DNA from: Lentisphaeria bacterium | GTDB lineage: Bacteria > Verrucomicrobiota > Lentisphaeria > JABSQK01 > UBA12247 | Assembly (NCBI GenBank): GCA_003477185.1 | Contig: DMTJ01000588.1 | Coordinates: 1-24,963 of the forward strand | Reading direction: 5' to 3' | Length of the DNA stretch: 24,963 nt | Shown here: one piece after another, positions 1 through 7,208 of the stretch | How positions within the stretch are numbered: position 1 is the stretch's first letter | How the letters are laid out: each line of letters begins with the position of its first letter | Program-made: the position numbers and the translations under genes | Notes under the pieces: model-generated | The model's input: the letters and a program-made list of their open reading frames with translations, nothing else | Databases searched by the model: none | What the model was told of the DNA's origin: nothing

Positions 1-494
1 CCTGGCGAAAGCGGAACGCCGAGGGCATCAAGGAAGCGGTAGCCGATCGCGCTGGCCATTCCGGTTCCTCCGTCAGTCATCGCGCTGCCGCCGATTCCGA
101 TGATGATTTCGCGCGCATCGGCATCGAGTGCCGCGCGCAGTAGCTGGCCAACACCGAACGAGCTCGCCCTGCCAGCATCGCGCAATGCCGGCGGGATCTG
201 GGCGAGGCCGCAAGCGGCTGCGCTCTCAATCACTGCAAGTTTGCGGTCAGAATCCCACAGCCAAGTCGCGCTGACAGGGCGCCCCAGAGCATCCTGTACG
301 ACTGCTTTCTTCCGCGTCAAAACCGGAATTGCCGCCTGCACGGCATCCAGCATCCCCTCTCCGCCGTCGGACATCGGCCGGGGAGTCACGTCTGCATTCT
401 CCAGCGCCGATTCGATCCCGCGCTCCATTGCCTCACAGGCCGCTGGGGCAGAAAGAGACTCCTTGAAGGAATCCGGGGCTAATACAATTCGCAT
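1..494 (-). CDS. Glycerate kinase, GarK/GlxK-type (5' part only)
   Basis: The minus-strand reading frame begins with ATG at 494 and runs off the left edge, so about 164 N-terminal residues are visible. It opens MRIVLAPDSFKESLSA, the hallmark N-terminus of the type-2 glycerate kinase family (GarK/GlxK), and continues with 'PMSDGGEGML' and 'IIGIGGSAMTDGGTG', which are conserved glycine-rich blocks of that family. Family members phosphorylate D-glycerate to 2- or 3-phosphoglycerate in the cytosol, linking glycerate or glycolate breakdown to glycolysis. Full-length members are about 380 residues, so more than half lies outside the window. It is transcribed away from the tRNA-Thr gene, with a good promoter between them (TATAAT at 541-536). 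The Shine-Dalgarno match is weak. Family assignment is confident; which phosphoglycerate it makes cannot be judged. Confidence 0.9.
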   Translation of the reverse strand, partial: MRIVLAPDSFKESLSAPAACEAMERGIESALENADVTPRPMSDGGEGMLDAVQAAIPVLTRKKAVVQDALGRPVSATWLWDSDRKLAVIESAAACGLAQIPPALRDAGRASSFGVGQLLRAALDADAREIIIGIGGSAMTDGGTGMASAIGYRFLDALGVPLSP

Positions 495-512
495 GCAAAG
501 CCTGTTCTGTTA

Positions 513-540
513 TTGAATTATTTGAGGCGATTCGTATTAT
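513..540 (+). promoter_or_regulatory. Candidate promoter of the tRNA-Thr gene
   Basis: TTGAAT (-35, 513-518) and TATTAT (-10, 535-540) are separated by 16 nt and match the sigma70 consensus at four and five of six positions. Transcription would begin about 13 nt upstream of the tRNA 5' end, giving a short 5' leader of the kind removed by RNase P. Confidence 0.5.
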
Positions 541-565
541 ACCGTTTTGCCTCGCGAAGCGCCAA
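536..565 (-). promoter_or_regulatory. Candidate promoter of the glycerate kinase gene
   Basis: On the minus strand there is a perfect TATAAT (-10, 541-536) preceded after 18 nt by TTGGCG (-35, 565-560, four of six consensus bases). A start point near 529 would give a leader of about 35 nt before the ATG at 494. The -35 lies across the first bases of the tRNA-Thr gene and the -10 overlaps the -10 of the opposing tRNA promoter. Confidence 0.45.
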
Positions 566-636
566 TGTAGCTCAGTCGGTAGAGCAGCTCACTCGTAATG
601 AGCAGGTCAGCGGTTCGAATCCGCTCATTGGCTCCA
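561..636 (+). tRNA. tRNA-Thr (anticodon CGT)
   Basis: The sequence folds into a complete cloverleaf. The acceptor stem is GCCAATG (561-567) with CATTGGC (626-632). The D arm is GCTC/GAGC, and the anticodon stem is GCTCA (587-591) with TGAGC (599-603). The loop CTCGTAA puts the anticodon CGT at 594-596, reading the Thr codon ACG. The T arm is AGCGG-TTCGAAT-CCGCT. The discriminator T and the 3' CCA (634-636) are encoded in the DNA. No intron or mismatch was seen. Confidence 0.97.
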
Positions 637-640
637 GCGT

Positions 641-665
641 GCTGGTCAGGATGACCGGCTAATTT
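641..665 (+). terminator. Possible weak terminator after the tRNA
   Basis: An 8-bp hairpin with one G-T pair (641-648 with 652-659, 3-nt loop) begins 4 nt after the tRNA CCA and is followed by TAATTT. The T tract is poor and the hairpin ends only about 20 nt before the next start codon, so it may instead allow partial read-through into the GH20 gene. Confidence 0.35.
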
Positions 666-679
666 CCACTAGATCGCGG

Positions 680-2524
680 ATGTCGGCCATGAAGCTTTCG
701 CTTTTTCCGCTCCCTCGAGAAATCGAAGCAGGCGCTGGAACGGTGCGACTCGCTGGAGAGTGGATCTGTCTCCCTGCAGCGTGTTCAGATGCGCTTCGTG
801 ACCGGATTCTTGAGATCAGTCGGCAGGTGGGGCAGATACTCAGATGCCGCTGTCGCGTGTCGGCGGCTTTGCCAAGCTCCGGAGTTGTCTTGCTGGCAGC
901 AAAGCTGGAAGCTGAATCAGAGCTTCCCGCAGACGGCTTTACGCTCAGCACCGGCCCGACTGGTATTCAGGTGCGGGCTGCGACCGAATCTGGCGTCTTC
1001 TATGGCGTGCAGGCTGCGGCCCAACTGCTGCGGCAGTTCGGGCGCGAGAGTCCCGTGTTGAAGATCACTGACAGCCCAGATTTTCCGGCGCGCGGTGTGA
1101 TGCTGGACGTGAGTCGTTGCAAGGTCCCGACAGTCGCGACCTTGAAGCAACTGATCGATCGTCTGGCATCTGTGCGGATCAACCAGTTACAGCTTTATAT
1201 CGAGCACACGTTTGCGTTCTCGGCACATGAAGCAGTCTGGCACGACGCCAGCCCATTCACACACGAAGAGCTGGCGGATCTCGATCGCTATTGCCGTGAC
1301 CGCTATGTGGAGCTGGTGCCGAATCTAAACTCGTTTGGGCACATGGAGCGTTGGTTGAAACATCAAGCGTACAAGCATCTGGCTGAGTCCCCGGCCGGAT
1401 TTGAACGCGAGCATGGCGGCTGGAGTGAGTGTGGCTCGACCCTATACCCAGACCAAGCCAGCCTGGATTTTTTGGCGGGATTGTACGATGAATTCCTGCC
1501 GCATTTCGGAAGTGGGATGGTCAATGTGGGCTGCGATGAAACCTGGGAGTTGGGTAAAGGTCGCTCGCGTGAGGAAGCAGAGCGGGACGGTACGACCGCT
1601 GTCTACCTGAGATTCCTCCAGCAGATTGATCAGCTGTGTGTAGCACGTAGCCGCCGCATGCAATTCTGGGGAGATATCATTCTTCATCGGCCGGAGTTGA
1701 TCTCGGAGCTTCCGCCGGACTGCATCGCCCTGAATTGGGGCTATCAAGCGGATCATCCGTTCGAAACCGAATGTGCGGCGTTCGCGGATGCTGGCGTAGA
1801 CTTCTACGTCTGCCCTGGCACTAGCAGCTGGAACAGCATCACCGGAAACACCGATAACTGCCTAGTGAACCTTCAGCGCGCAGCGGAGAACGGGCGCAAG
1901 TTCGGCGCTTGTGGCTATCTGATTACGGACTGGGGAGATGGTGGCCACCACCAGGTGCTACCGGTCAGCTACGTCGGTTTTGCGGCAGGGGCTGCTTATG
2001 CCTGGGGCCTGGACCAAAATCGAGGCGCGGATATTGGGGCGGCTGTCAGCCTTCACTTTCTTGAGGATGAGGACCCGACTGGCGGGCAGGTCTTGTTGGA
2101 ATTGGGCAGAACGCGAAACTGTTTCGCGGCCGTGAACCCGCGAAACTGCACGATGATTCATCAGATGCTGCTAACGGGTGCTGAGCAGGCGACAGACGTC
2201 GGTGACGAGGAACTTCTCGCAGCAGAGGCACATGTGCTTGGCCTGCAGCGTCTTCTTGATGATGCGCCCCTGAGCTCAGAGGATGGCTGCGAGGTCCGGT
2301 TCGAAGTACAGCACGCGATCGCATGTACGCTCCACTCTATTCGCCGGGCGATGCATGCCAGAGGCGGCTCCTGGACGGAAGCGGACCTACGCGCGGATTT
2401 GCACCACATCATCCGGACGCACGCTGCACAGTGGCTAGCGCGGAATCGGTATGGCGGTCTACAGGAAAGCACTGAAAAGTTGCAACAAGCCTTGGCCCGC
2501 ATCGATGGCCTTTCCAAAAAATAG
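680..2524 (+). CDS. GH20 family beta-N-acetylhexosaminidase (GcnA-like)
   Basis: This 614-residue protein has the layout of family 20 glycosidases: an N-terminal zincin-like alpha/beta domain (about residues 5-125, 'GVFYGVQAAAQLLRQ') and then the TIM barrel starting at 'FPARGVMLDVSR'. The catalytic Asp-Glu pair is in 'NVGCDETWELGKGRS' (D286, E287), where most relatives have H-x-G-G-D-E; the 'CDETWELGxGRS' form is what I recall from the GcnA-like branch. These enzymes release terminal beta-linked GlcNAc or GalNAc using the substrate acetamido group as nucleophile. There is no signal peptide, so the enzyme is probably cytosolic and acts on imported oligosaccharides. ATG at 680 is used; ATG at 689 (MKLSLFPLP) is an equally plausible start because neither has a clear Shine-Dalgarno. 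The C-terminal part after about residue 430 is helical and carries no motif I recognise. Confidence 0.9.
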   Translation: MSAMKLSLFPLPREIEAGAGTVRLAGEWICLPAACSDALRDRILEISRQVGQILRCRCRVSAALPSSGVVLLAAKLEAESELPADGFTLSTGPTGIQVRAATESGVFYGVQAAAQLLRQFGRESPVLKITDSPDFPARGVMLDVSRCKVPTVATLKQLIDRLASVRINQLQLYIEHTFAFSAHEAVWHDASPFTHEELADLDRYCRDRYVELVPNLNSFGHMERWLKHQAYKHLAESPAGFEREHGGWSECGSTLYPDQASLDFLAGLYDEFLPHFGSGMVNVGCDETWELGKGRSREEAERDGTTAVYLRFLQQIDQLCVARSRRMQFWGDIILHRPELISELPPDCIALNWGYQADHPFETECAAFADAGVDFYVCPGTSSWNSITGNTDNCLVNLQRAAENGRKFGACGYLITDWGDGGHHQVLPVSYVGFAAGAAYAWGLDQNRGADIGAAVSLHFLEDEDPTGGQVLLELGRTRNCFAAVNPRNCTMIHQMLLTGAEQATDVGDEELLAAEAHVLGLQRLLDDAPLSSEDGCEVRFEVQHAIACTLHSIRRAMHARGGSWTEADLRADLHHIIRTHAAQWLARNRYGGLQESTEKLQQALARIDGLSKK

Positions 2525-2563
2525 ACAAAGAGCGTGAATAGGTCTTCTTTGGCGTTCGTCGGA

Positions 2564-2598
2564 GGTTGCAGAAGGCGGTACTAAAAGCCGCTGCAACC
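2564..2598 (+). repeat. Inverted repeat/hairpin in the leader of the coiled-coil protein gene
   Basis: GGTTGCA (2564-2570) pairs with TGCAACC (2592-2598), and inside it GCGG (2575-2578) pairs with CCGC (2588-2591). A GAAG bulge lies on the 5' side and the loop is 9 nt. No T tract follows, so it is not a standard terminator. It ends 30 nt before the ATG at 2629 and may be a leader structure or a protein-binding site. Confidence 0.45.
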
Positions 2599-2616
2599 AC
2601 AAACGAAGTCAATCAC

Positions 2617-2620
2617 GGAG
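2617..2620 (+). promoter_or_regulatory. Ribosome binding site deciding the start at 2629
   Basis: GGAG lies 8 nt before the ATG at 2629, which opens a clean signal peptide. The upstream in-frame start at 2566 falls inside the hairpin, adds a non-signal-like extension of 21 residues and has no such site. Confidence 0.6.
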
Positions 2621-2628
2621 AAATCATC

Positions 2629-3510
2629 ATGAAGGCCACGATCATCACTCTTCTCGTTACTCTGGCATTGGTCGGTACCACCCAGGCTCGTCACAGCTGT
2701 CAGCTTGACCAATGCGAGATGCACAGATTGGAACGGGAGATTCGAAACGCAGACCAGGTGCTGTGCAATGCCCGGCGCCAGACACCCCGGTTACTCCAAG
2801 CTGAGCAGGTCGAGCACCACCGCCTGCGCCAAGCGCAACAGCAGGCCAACGGCATCCGGAATGATCACAGCTCAGTGCAGTCTCGGTTGGCTGCCAACGA
2901 ACGGCAGTTGCGCAGTCTTCGCTCCGAGATCTGCAGGGTGGAAGACTTCATTCGCAACTTGAAAGCGCGTCTTTGCGAAGCCCGCACCCAGGCCCCATCC
3001 CGCTACAATCATGGGTGCCGGCCCAGTAGCAATAGTCACGCAGTCATCGAACAGCGCCTGAGCCGGGCCTGCTCCTCACTGACTCGTTTGAAGGCCGACC
3101 AATGCCGGATCCAAGCGGAGCAGGCTCCGCTGCAGCATCGCTGCCGAGATTTGGCCAGCAGGCTTGCACCTGCAGAAGCCGTACTGAACCGGGTTGAGCG
3201 TACCCATCGTTGTGCGGCAGACGCCCTTGCTGGGAATCGCCGTGAAGTTCGGGATCAGGAGCGCCTGGTCAATAGCCTGCGTCACCAGCTGGCATCTGCT
3301 CGCTGCGGTGCTGGTGCCGTTCAACCCGAGCGTGGCCACGAGGGACATGACCATGCCCAACGCCCCGCCCGTCCTCACCACGAATATGGCCACGGTGAGA
3401 GGCATGAGCAAACCCGTCAGCCGCAGCATCCGGCTCCTACTCGGACGCATCGTCAGCATCAGTCGGTGAGCACCTTTTTACAGCTCTTGGAGCTGCTCGC
3501 TCAGCGCTAA
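2629..3510 (+). CDS. Exported Cys/His-rich coiled-coil protein, function unknown
   Basis: The 293-residue product starts with a signal peptide (MKATIITLLVTLALVGTTQA, cleavage expected near residue 20). The mature part is almost wholly charged, Gln/Arg/Glu-rich helix with heptad-like spacing, interrupted by eleven cysteines (for example 'SCQLDQC', 'EICRVEDF', 'RLCEAR', 'HRCRDLASRL'). It then has a His-rich, Pro-rich tail of about 60 residues ('GHEGHDHAQRPARPHHEYGHG'). Two stretches look like copies of each other: 'NERQLRSLRSEICRVEDF' followed by 'RLCEAR', and 'NRREVRDQERLVNSLRHQL' followed by 'ASARC', which suggests internal duplication. I recognise no family. Periplasmic location, disulfide-linked oligomers and metal binding by the tail are inferences from composition. 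The start at 2629 is chosen for its GGAG site and signal peptide. It is followed by a strong terminator and probably forms its own unit or the end of one with the GH20 gene. Confidence 0.75.
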   Translation: MKATIITLLVTLALVGTTQARHSCQLDQCEMHRLEREIRNADQVLCNARRQTPRLLQAEQVEHHRLRQAQQQANGIRNDHSSVQSRLAANERQLRSLRSEICRVEDFIRNLKARLCEARTQAPSRYNHGCRPSSNSHAVIEQRLSRACSSLTRLKADQCRIQAEQAPLQHRCRDLASRLAPAEAVLNRVERTHRCAADALAGNRREVRDQERLVNSLRHQLASARCGAGAVQPERGHEGHDHAQRPARPHHEYGHGERHEQTRQPQHPAPTRTHRQHQSVSTFLQLLELLAQR

Positions 3511-3532
3511 TCCCGCAGATTTCGGAGCAAAA

Positions 3533-3580
3533 ACTACCCGCTGGAGGTCAACTCGACTTTCAGCGGGTAGTCTTGTTTCT
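3533..3580. terminator. Bidirectional intrinsic terminator between convergent genes
   Basis: ACTACCCGCTG (3533-3543) is an exact 11-bp inverted repeat of CAGCGGGTAGT (3561-3571). The 17-nt loop can extend the stem with AGGTC/GACTT (one G-T pair). It is followed by TCTTGTTTCT on plus and, read on minus, by a T run from the A tract at 3529-3533. It sits between the stop at 3510 (plus) and the stop at 3589 (minus) and can serve both. Confidence 0.85.
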
Positions 3581-3588
3581 GAGGGGCT

Positions 3589-6369
3589 TCACTGCTCGGC
3601 CAGCCGCTTGGCGAACTCGGCAAGCTTTGCATGCGCTCGGTCCACGCGCCGCAGACGGCTGATGATCTTGGCAGCTTCGGCATAATCCTTCTCCTCCAGG
3701 AGGATGTCTGCGAGAACGACCAGGCACTCAGCCGTGCGAGGAGCCAGCGCCAAGACGGCGGTAGCTTCCCGCCTCGTGCGCGCTCGGTCGCCCACTTCAA
3801 GGGCCACCTCCATAGCCGCAGCGTGAATCTCGACCTCATACGGGCTGACATCTATCGCGTTCTCGTAGGCCGTCAACGCTGCCTCATAGTGACCTTTTTC
3901 TGCCAGAAGCTCAGCCATCATCACGTAGGCCTTTGCATCACTGGTGTGAATGGCCGTGAGCCTCTCCAGTATACTCAGCGCATCGTCAGCTCGGTCCGAC
4001 TTACGGAGCACAGTTGCTAGGGGCAGGTAGGCGCCGCCACAGCGCCCGACGCAGCGCGGGGAGGCGTCAAGGGCCAGTTGGAGGTAACGGATTTGGTCGG
4101 TCTTCTGCTCGGCCTTGGCTGCGAGACGGGCGGCAATCATAGCGGCTTGGTAGTCATCGGGATGTGCCTTTAGCGCAATGTCCAGGTATTCCACGGCGCG
4201 CTCCGGTTCATCATTCGCGAGCATAATTCCGCGCACACGTGCCGCTTGGGGCTGGGCCTTGTCGAGGGCGAGCGCGCGATCGGCGGCGCGCCGGGCTTCA
4301 TCGCCGTCGCCGCCATCGAGATATGCGGCGGCCAGAGTGCCCCAGTCGACCGCAGTGAAGCTGTCCTCTGGCAATTCCAGTAGTGCCTCGAAGCTGGCCG
4401 TTGCGGACTTGGCAGGCTCCTTGAGCCGCAGGATCTGCTTCATGTGCAAGCGAACGCCGTCATTGAATTCAGCGAGCGTTGCCCCGGTTGTATCGGGGAC
4501 CAGGACGGAGGTTTGCGTGCGCTCTTTGTAGCCGCGCAGCATGTTTAGCAAGGCAGGAAATCCATAGGTATTTACGATGTAGCGGCAGACTTCCCGGGAG
4601 TAGGCATAAGAGGTGGAGAAGCTCTGGCGGCTCTTCGGCAAAGTCAGCCCGGCATTCAAAGTCTGAATGGGGCGAAGCTCGTCCGCCATCAAAGCATCTA
4701 CGAGGACATCATCCATATCGGTTCCTGCGTTGGACTCCTCAAATTGGCTGATGCCTTCGGTGAACCAGCGCGGGACGAGGTAGTCGGTGGCCTGCAGGGT
4801 CAGGACGTGCAGGAATTCATGACGTAGGACTTCGCGCCAGTTGAACGTGGTGGTGCCAAACTTGCTGGATCTCGGTGACGGCAACAAAATAACCTGACCA
4901 AAGCAAACGCCGAGTGCGCCAAGGCCGGGTAGGCCGGTAATCCGTGCGGAGAAGTCTTGGTGCGTCGGATGAAAAATTACGAGAACCTTGCCACCGAATT
5001 GCCGCGGCCCCACAGGCTCCAAGCCATATTTGACGGTATAGGTGTCCCAGATCTCCTCCAAGGCGGGGGCGAGATAGGGCCAGAGAACCTTGGCTTCCTG
5101 CTTATCAAGCCTTACGACAAAATGCTCCGTCTCCTTGGTCAGAAACTTGCGGGCATCATATTCCTTATCCAAGACGGTGAGCATATTATACGCCCATAGG
5201 TTGAACCGGTTCAGGGAGAAGGCCTCATCAAGAAGCTTGCGCCCCTCATCTTCCTCTCCCTGGCGTAGAAGGGCGACAGCGGCGAGGTACTTGCCAGCCC
5301 AGTTGGCGGGGTCTTCGAGCATCGCCTTGCGCCCCCATAGTTCCATTCGGTCAAACTGGTAGCGGCGTTCCGCGGCGCGAGCTAGAATCACGTACACGCC
5401 TGCTGCGTTTGTGCGAAGGCTTATTGCCTTGGCGATGGTGGCGTCACGCTTGGTAAGTTGTTGCCGGCCATCGTACCAAGCCGCCAGCCAGGCAACTGAT
5501 TCAACATCCTTCGGATTTGTTTCGAGAGCTCGCTCGAGCGCTGCGCGGGAGGCCGTGTACTCTTCGCCCAGCCATAAGAGCCGCGATTGCAGACGGAGCG
5601 CTGCAACGTGTCTTGGATTCAGCGTCAGGACCGACTCCACCTGCTCTTGCGCCTGGGAATAGTCGCCTTGCTCTACGGCAACCCGAGCCGCGCCTGCCAA
5701 CACATCAGGATGCCTGGGGTTCAATGCCAGCGCTTTGTTGTAGCACTCGGTGGCGAATTCCCAAGAAAGGGACTGCGCGCATGCCTCGCCGCCTAGAACG
5801 AACGCTGGCAGATACGACGGGTCGGCTTGCTGGGCATCCTGATAGGCATTCCAGGCCCCCTTGGGGTCGTCGTCCTGGACGCCAAACGCGCAGGCAGTCG
5901 TGCCCACCGCATCATCCGCGCCCGTACGCCGAAATAGAGCGAAGAAGTAGCGCGACTGCTGTCGGAGTATGGTCTCATCCCCCACAATCCGTGCAACTCG
6001 TACCAGTTCAACACGCGTTTGCACCGATTGCGGCGCCAGTTGCAGGGCCTCCTTCAGTCGTACCAAAGCTTTTTGATGGTCTCCCATCGCTGTTGCTGCT
6101 CGTGAAATCTCTACGGCAGCATCGGGCGCCTGGGATTCTTGCCAAACGCGTTGCGCGAGCTCCAAGGCTTTCTGGTAGCGTCCCTTCGCGCGGGCTAGCT
6201 CGCAACGCGCTGCCCATTGCTCGAGACTGGCTTCGGAAACTTTCTGCAACAACTCAGCCACGCGCTCGTAATCACCGCGAGCCAGAGCGGCGCGCACAGG
6301 GCTTTCCCCGGAATTACCGAGTGCTATTTGGGTTATTGCAGCCAGCAGGAGGATAAGTATTTGTTTCAT
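3589..6369 (-). CDS. Exported TPR protein with gluzincin (peptidase MA-like) domain
   Basis: The 926-residue product begins with a signal peptide (MKQILILLLAAITQIALG). TPR-type helical repeats fill about residues 25-420 ('CYNKALALNPRHPDVLAGAARVA') and again about 650-920 ('AALTAYENAIDVSPYEVEIHAA'). Between them lies a metallopeptidase-like domain with 'RHEFLHVLTL' (zinc ligands H517 and H521, catalytic E518) and a third-ligand candidate E538 in 'WFTEGISQFEE', the pattern of the peptidase MA family of gluzincins. All expected residues are present, so it is likely an active zinc peptidase, though no substrate is known. Secretion to the periplasm or surface is inferred from the signal peptide; there is no membrane anchor or LPxTG motif. 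It is monocistronic, facing the coiled-coil gene tail to tail across a terminator. An inverted repeat just upstream of the ATG (6375-6387) may regulate it. Confidence 0.88.
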   Translation of the reverse strand: MKQILILLLAAITQIALGNSGESPVRAALARGDYERVAELLQKVSEASLEQWAARCELARAKGRYQKALELAQRVWQESQAPDAAVEISRAATAMGDHQKALVRLKEALQLAPQSVQTRVELVRVARIVGDETILRQQSRYFFALFRRTGADDAVGTTACAFGVQDDDPKGAWNAYQDAQQADPSYLPAFVLGGEACAQSLSWEFATECYNKALALNPRHPDVLAGAARVAVEQGDYSQAQEQVESVLTLNPRHVAALRLQSRLLWLGEEYTASRAALERALETNPKDVESVAWLAAWYDGRQQLTKRDATIAKAISLRTNAAGVYVILARAAERRYQFDRMELWGRKAMLEDPANWAGKYLAAVALLRQGEEDEGRKLLDEAFSLNRFNLWAYNMLTVLDKEYDARKFLTKETEHFVVRLDKQEAKVLWPYLAPALEEIWDTYTVKYGLEPVGPRQFGGKVLVIFHPTHQDFSARITGLPGLGALGVCFGQVILLPSPRSSKFGTTTFNWREVLRHEFLHVLTLQATDYLVPRWFTEGISQFEESNAGTDMDDVLVDALMADELRPIQTLNAGLTLPKSRQSFSTSYAYSREVCRYIVNTYGFPALLNMLRGYKERTQTSVLVPDTTGATLAEFNDGVRLHMKQILRLKEPAKSATASFEALLELPEDSFTAVDWGTLAAAYLDGGDGDEARRAADRALALDKAQPQAARVRGIMLANDEPERAVEYLDIALKAHPDDYQAAMIAARLAAKAEQKTDQIRYLQLALDASPRCVGRCGGAYLPLATVLRKSDRADDALSILERLTAIHTSDAKAYVMMAELLAEKGHYEAALTAYENAIDVSPYEVEIHAAAMEVALEVGDRARTRREATAVLALAPRTAECLVVLADILLEEKDYAEAAKIISRLRRVDRAHAKLAEFAKRLAEQ

Positions 6370-6374
6370 AATCG

Positions 6375-6387
6375 ACGATCCGATCGT
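6375..6387. repeat. 13-nt inverted repeat next to the TPR/peptidase start codon
   Basis: ACGATC-C-GATCGT is a perfect two-arm palindrome around a central base. It begins 6 nt upstream of the minus-strand ATG at 6369, where a ribosome binding site would normally be, and no Shine-Dalgarno sequence is visible. It could be an operator or an RNA hairpin covering the start; chance is not excluded. Confidence 0.3.
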
Positions 6388-6463
6388 ATTCCATACGGCG
6401 AAGATGTGCAGCGAGCCCGAACTGTACCAGACGAAACCGCTGGAGTAAATGTCTCCATCAAGT

Positions 6464-6492
6464 TTGTACTTCTTTCGTTGCCGGTGTAAAAT
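6464..6492 (+). promoter_or_regulatory. Candidate promoter of the zinc-ribbon/lptD unit
   Basis: TTGTAC (6464-6469) and TAAAAT (6487-6492, five of six consensus bases) are spaced by 17 nt. Transcription would begin near 6500, about 50 nt before the ATG at 6552. It lies in the only non-coding stretch (6370-6551) upstream of the plus-strand run. Confidence 0.45.
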
Positions 6493-6551
6493 TTAGGCCC
6501 TTACAAAGGCAGTTATTTGTCAGATCCATATGTCTAAATTTATGACGTTGC

Positions 6552-7145
6552 ATGGCTAGAGTCCCACCATATTCCCCGCAAGGGCCTAGGAATAAGAGCG
6601 GTATTGAGGTTGAACACAAACTTCAAGATTACGGCGTAACGGCTACCGTTTTGCTGTCTCGGTCCGGTATGGGCATGATGCAGCGGAAACAGGCAGACGA
6701 TCCGCCGATCCCTGCCCCGGCAGATGCGGCCGCCAACATTATCTACTCCGTGGCCACTGACAGCGACATCGGCTGTCCCAAATGTCGAGCCCGGTTCGAG
6801 GTGTCCCAGGAGTTTTTTGGTGCTGTTGCGGAATGTCCGGAATGCGGCTGTGAGTTTCTGATCAAGCCACCCGGGACCGCCCCTTATCGGCCCCCCAAGC
6901 CCAGGGCTCGTCGGCCTGCGCCGCCACAGCGGCTGGCACCCCCTACCGCGCACTCGCCGTCTACGCCTTACCGCCGACCCCCGGCACAGTCAAGGGCACC
7001 AGAGCCGGAACGTGAGCCCGAAGAGATTGATGATGATGAGTACGAGGATGTAGCAGTGAGCTCTGGCCGTGATCCGCTCATCGTGGGATTGCTAATTTTT
7101 TTATGCGTGCTGGTCGTCGTATTGATCGTCGTACTAGCAAAGTGA
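6552..7145 (+). CDS. MJ0042-type zinc-ribbon protein with C-terminal membrane anchor
   Basis: The 197-residue product carries a four-cysteine zinc ribbon 'CPKCRARFEV' and 'AECPECGCEF' (C-x2-C ... C-x2-C), the MJ0042-type finger found in many exported or regulatory proteins. A Pro/Arg-rich linker, an acidic stretch ('EEIDDDEYEDVAVSS') and one hydrophobic helix near the C-terminus ('VGLLIFLCVLVVVLIVVL') follow. The topology suggests a cytosolic ribbon tethered to the inner membrane. The start is uncertain: ATG at 6552 gives 39 residues of poor resemblance to the rest, while ATGs at 6669, 6675 and 6678 begin just before the low-complexity N-terminus; none has a good Shine-Dalgarno. A promoter 60 nt upstream of 6552 favours the longer form. 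lptD begins 63 nt downstream, so the two are probably co-transcribed. Function unknown. Confidence 0.75.
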   Translation: MARVPPYSPQGPRNKSGIEVEHKLQDYGVTATVLLSRSGMGMMQRKQADDPPIPAPADAAANIIYSVATDSDIGCPKCRARFEVSQEFFGAVAECPECGCEFLIKPPGTAPYRPPKPRARRPAPPQRLAPPTAHSPSTPYRRPPAQSRAPEPEREPEEIDDDEYEDVAVSSGRDPLIVGLLIFLCVLVVVLIVVLAK

Positions 7146-7198
7146 CGATATCCTGTGTTCCAGCCGGAATGCAGGTACCCGCTTACAAGCCATTACCG

Positions 7199-7203
7199 AA
7201 GGA
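7199..7203 (+). promoter_or_regulatory. Ribosome binding site deciding the lptD start
   Basis: AAGGA lies 5 nt before the ATG at 7209, which starts directly with the signal peptide. The GTG at 7155, in the same frame, has no such site and would place 18 polar residues before the signal peptide. Confidence 0.65.
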
Positions 7204-7208
7204 ATGAG

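Noticed and set aside
561..636. tRNA-Thr as an integration site of a mobile element
   Set aside because: No integrase gene and no repeat of the tRNA 3' end was noticed in the window; flanking genes look like ordinary chromosome.
5517..6356. Plus-strand open frame of 279 codons over the TPR/peptidase gene
   Set aside because: The opposite frame encodes a coherent signal peptide and TPR repeats; the plus translation is Pro/Arg-rich with no domain.
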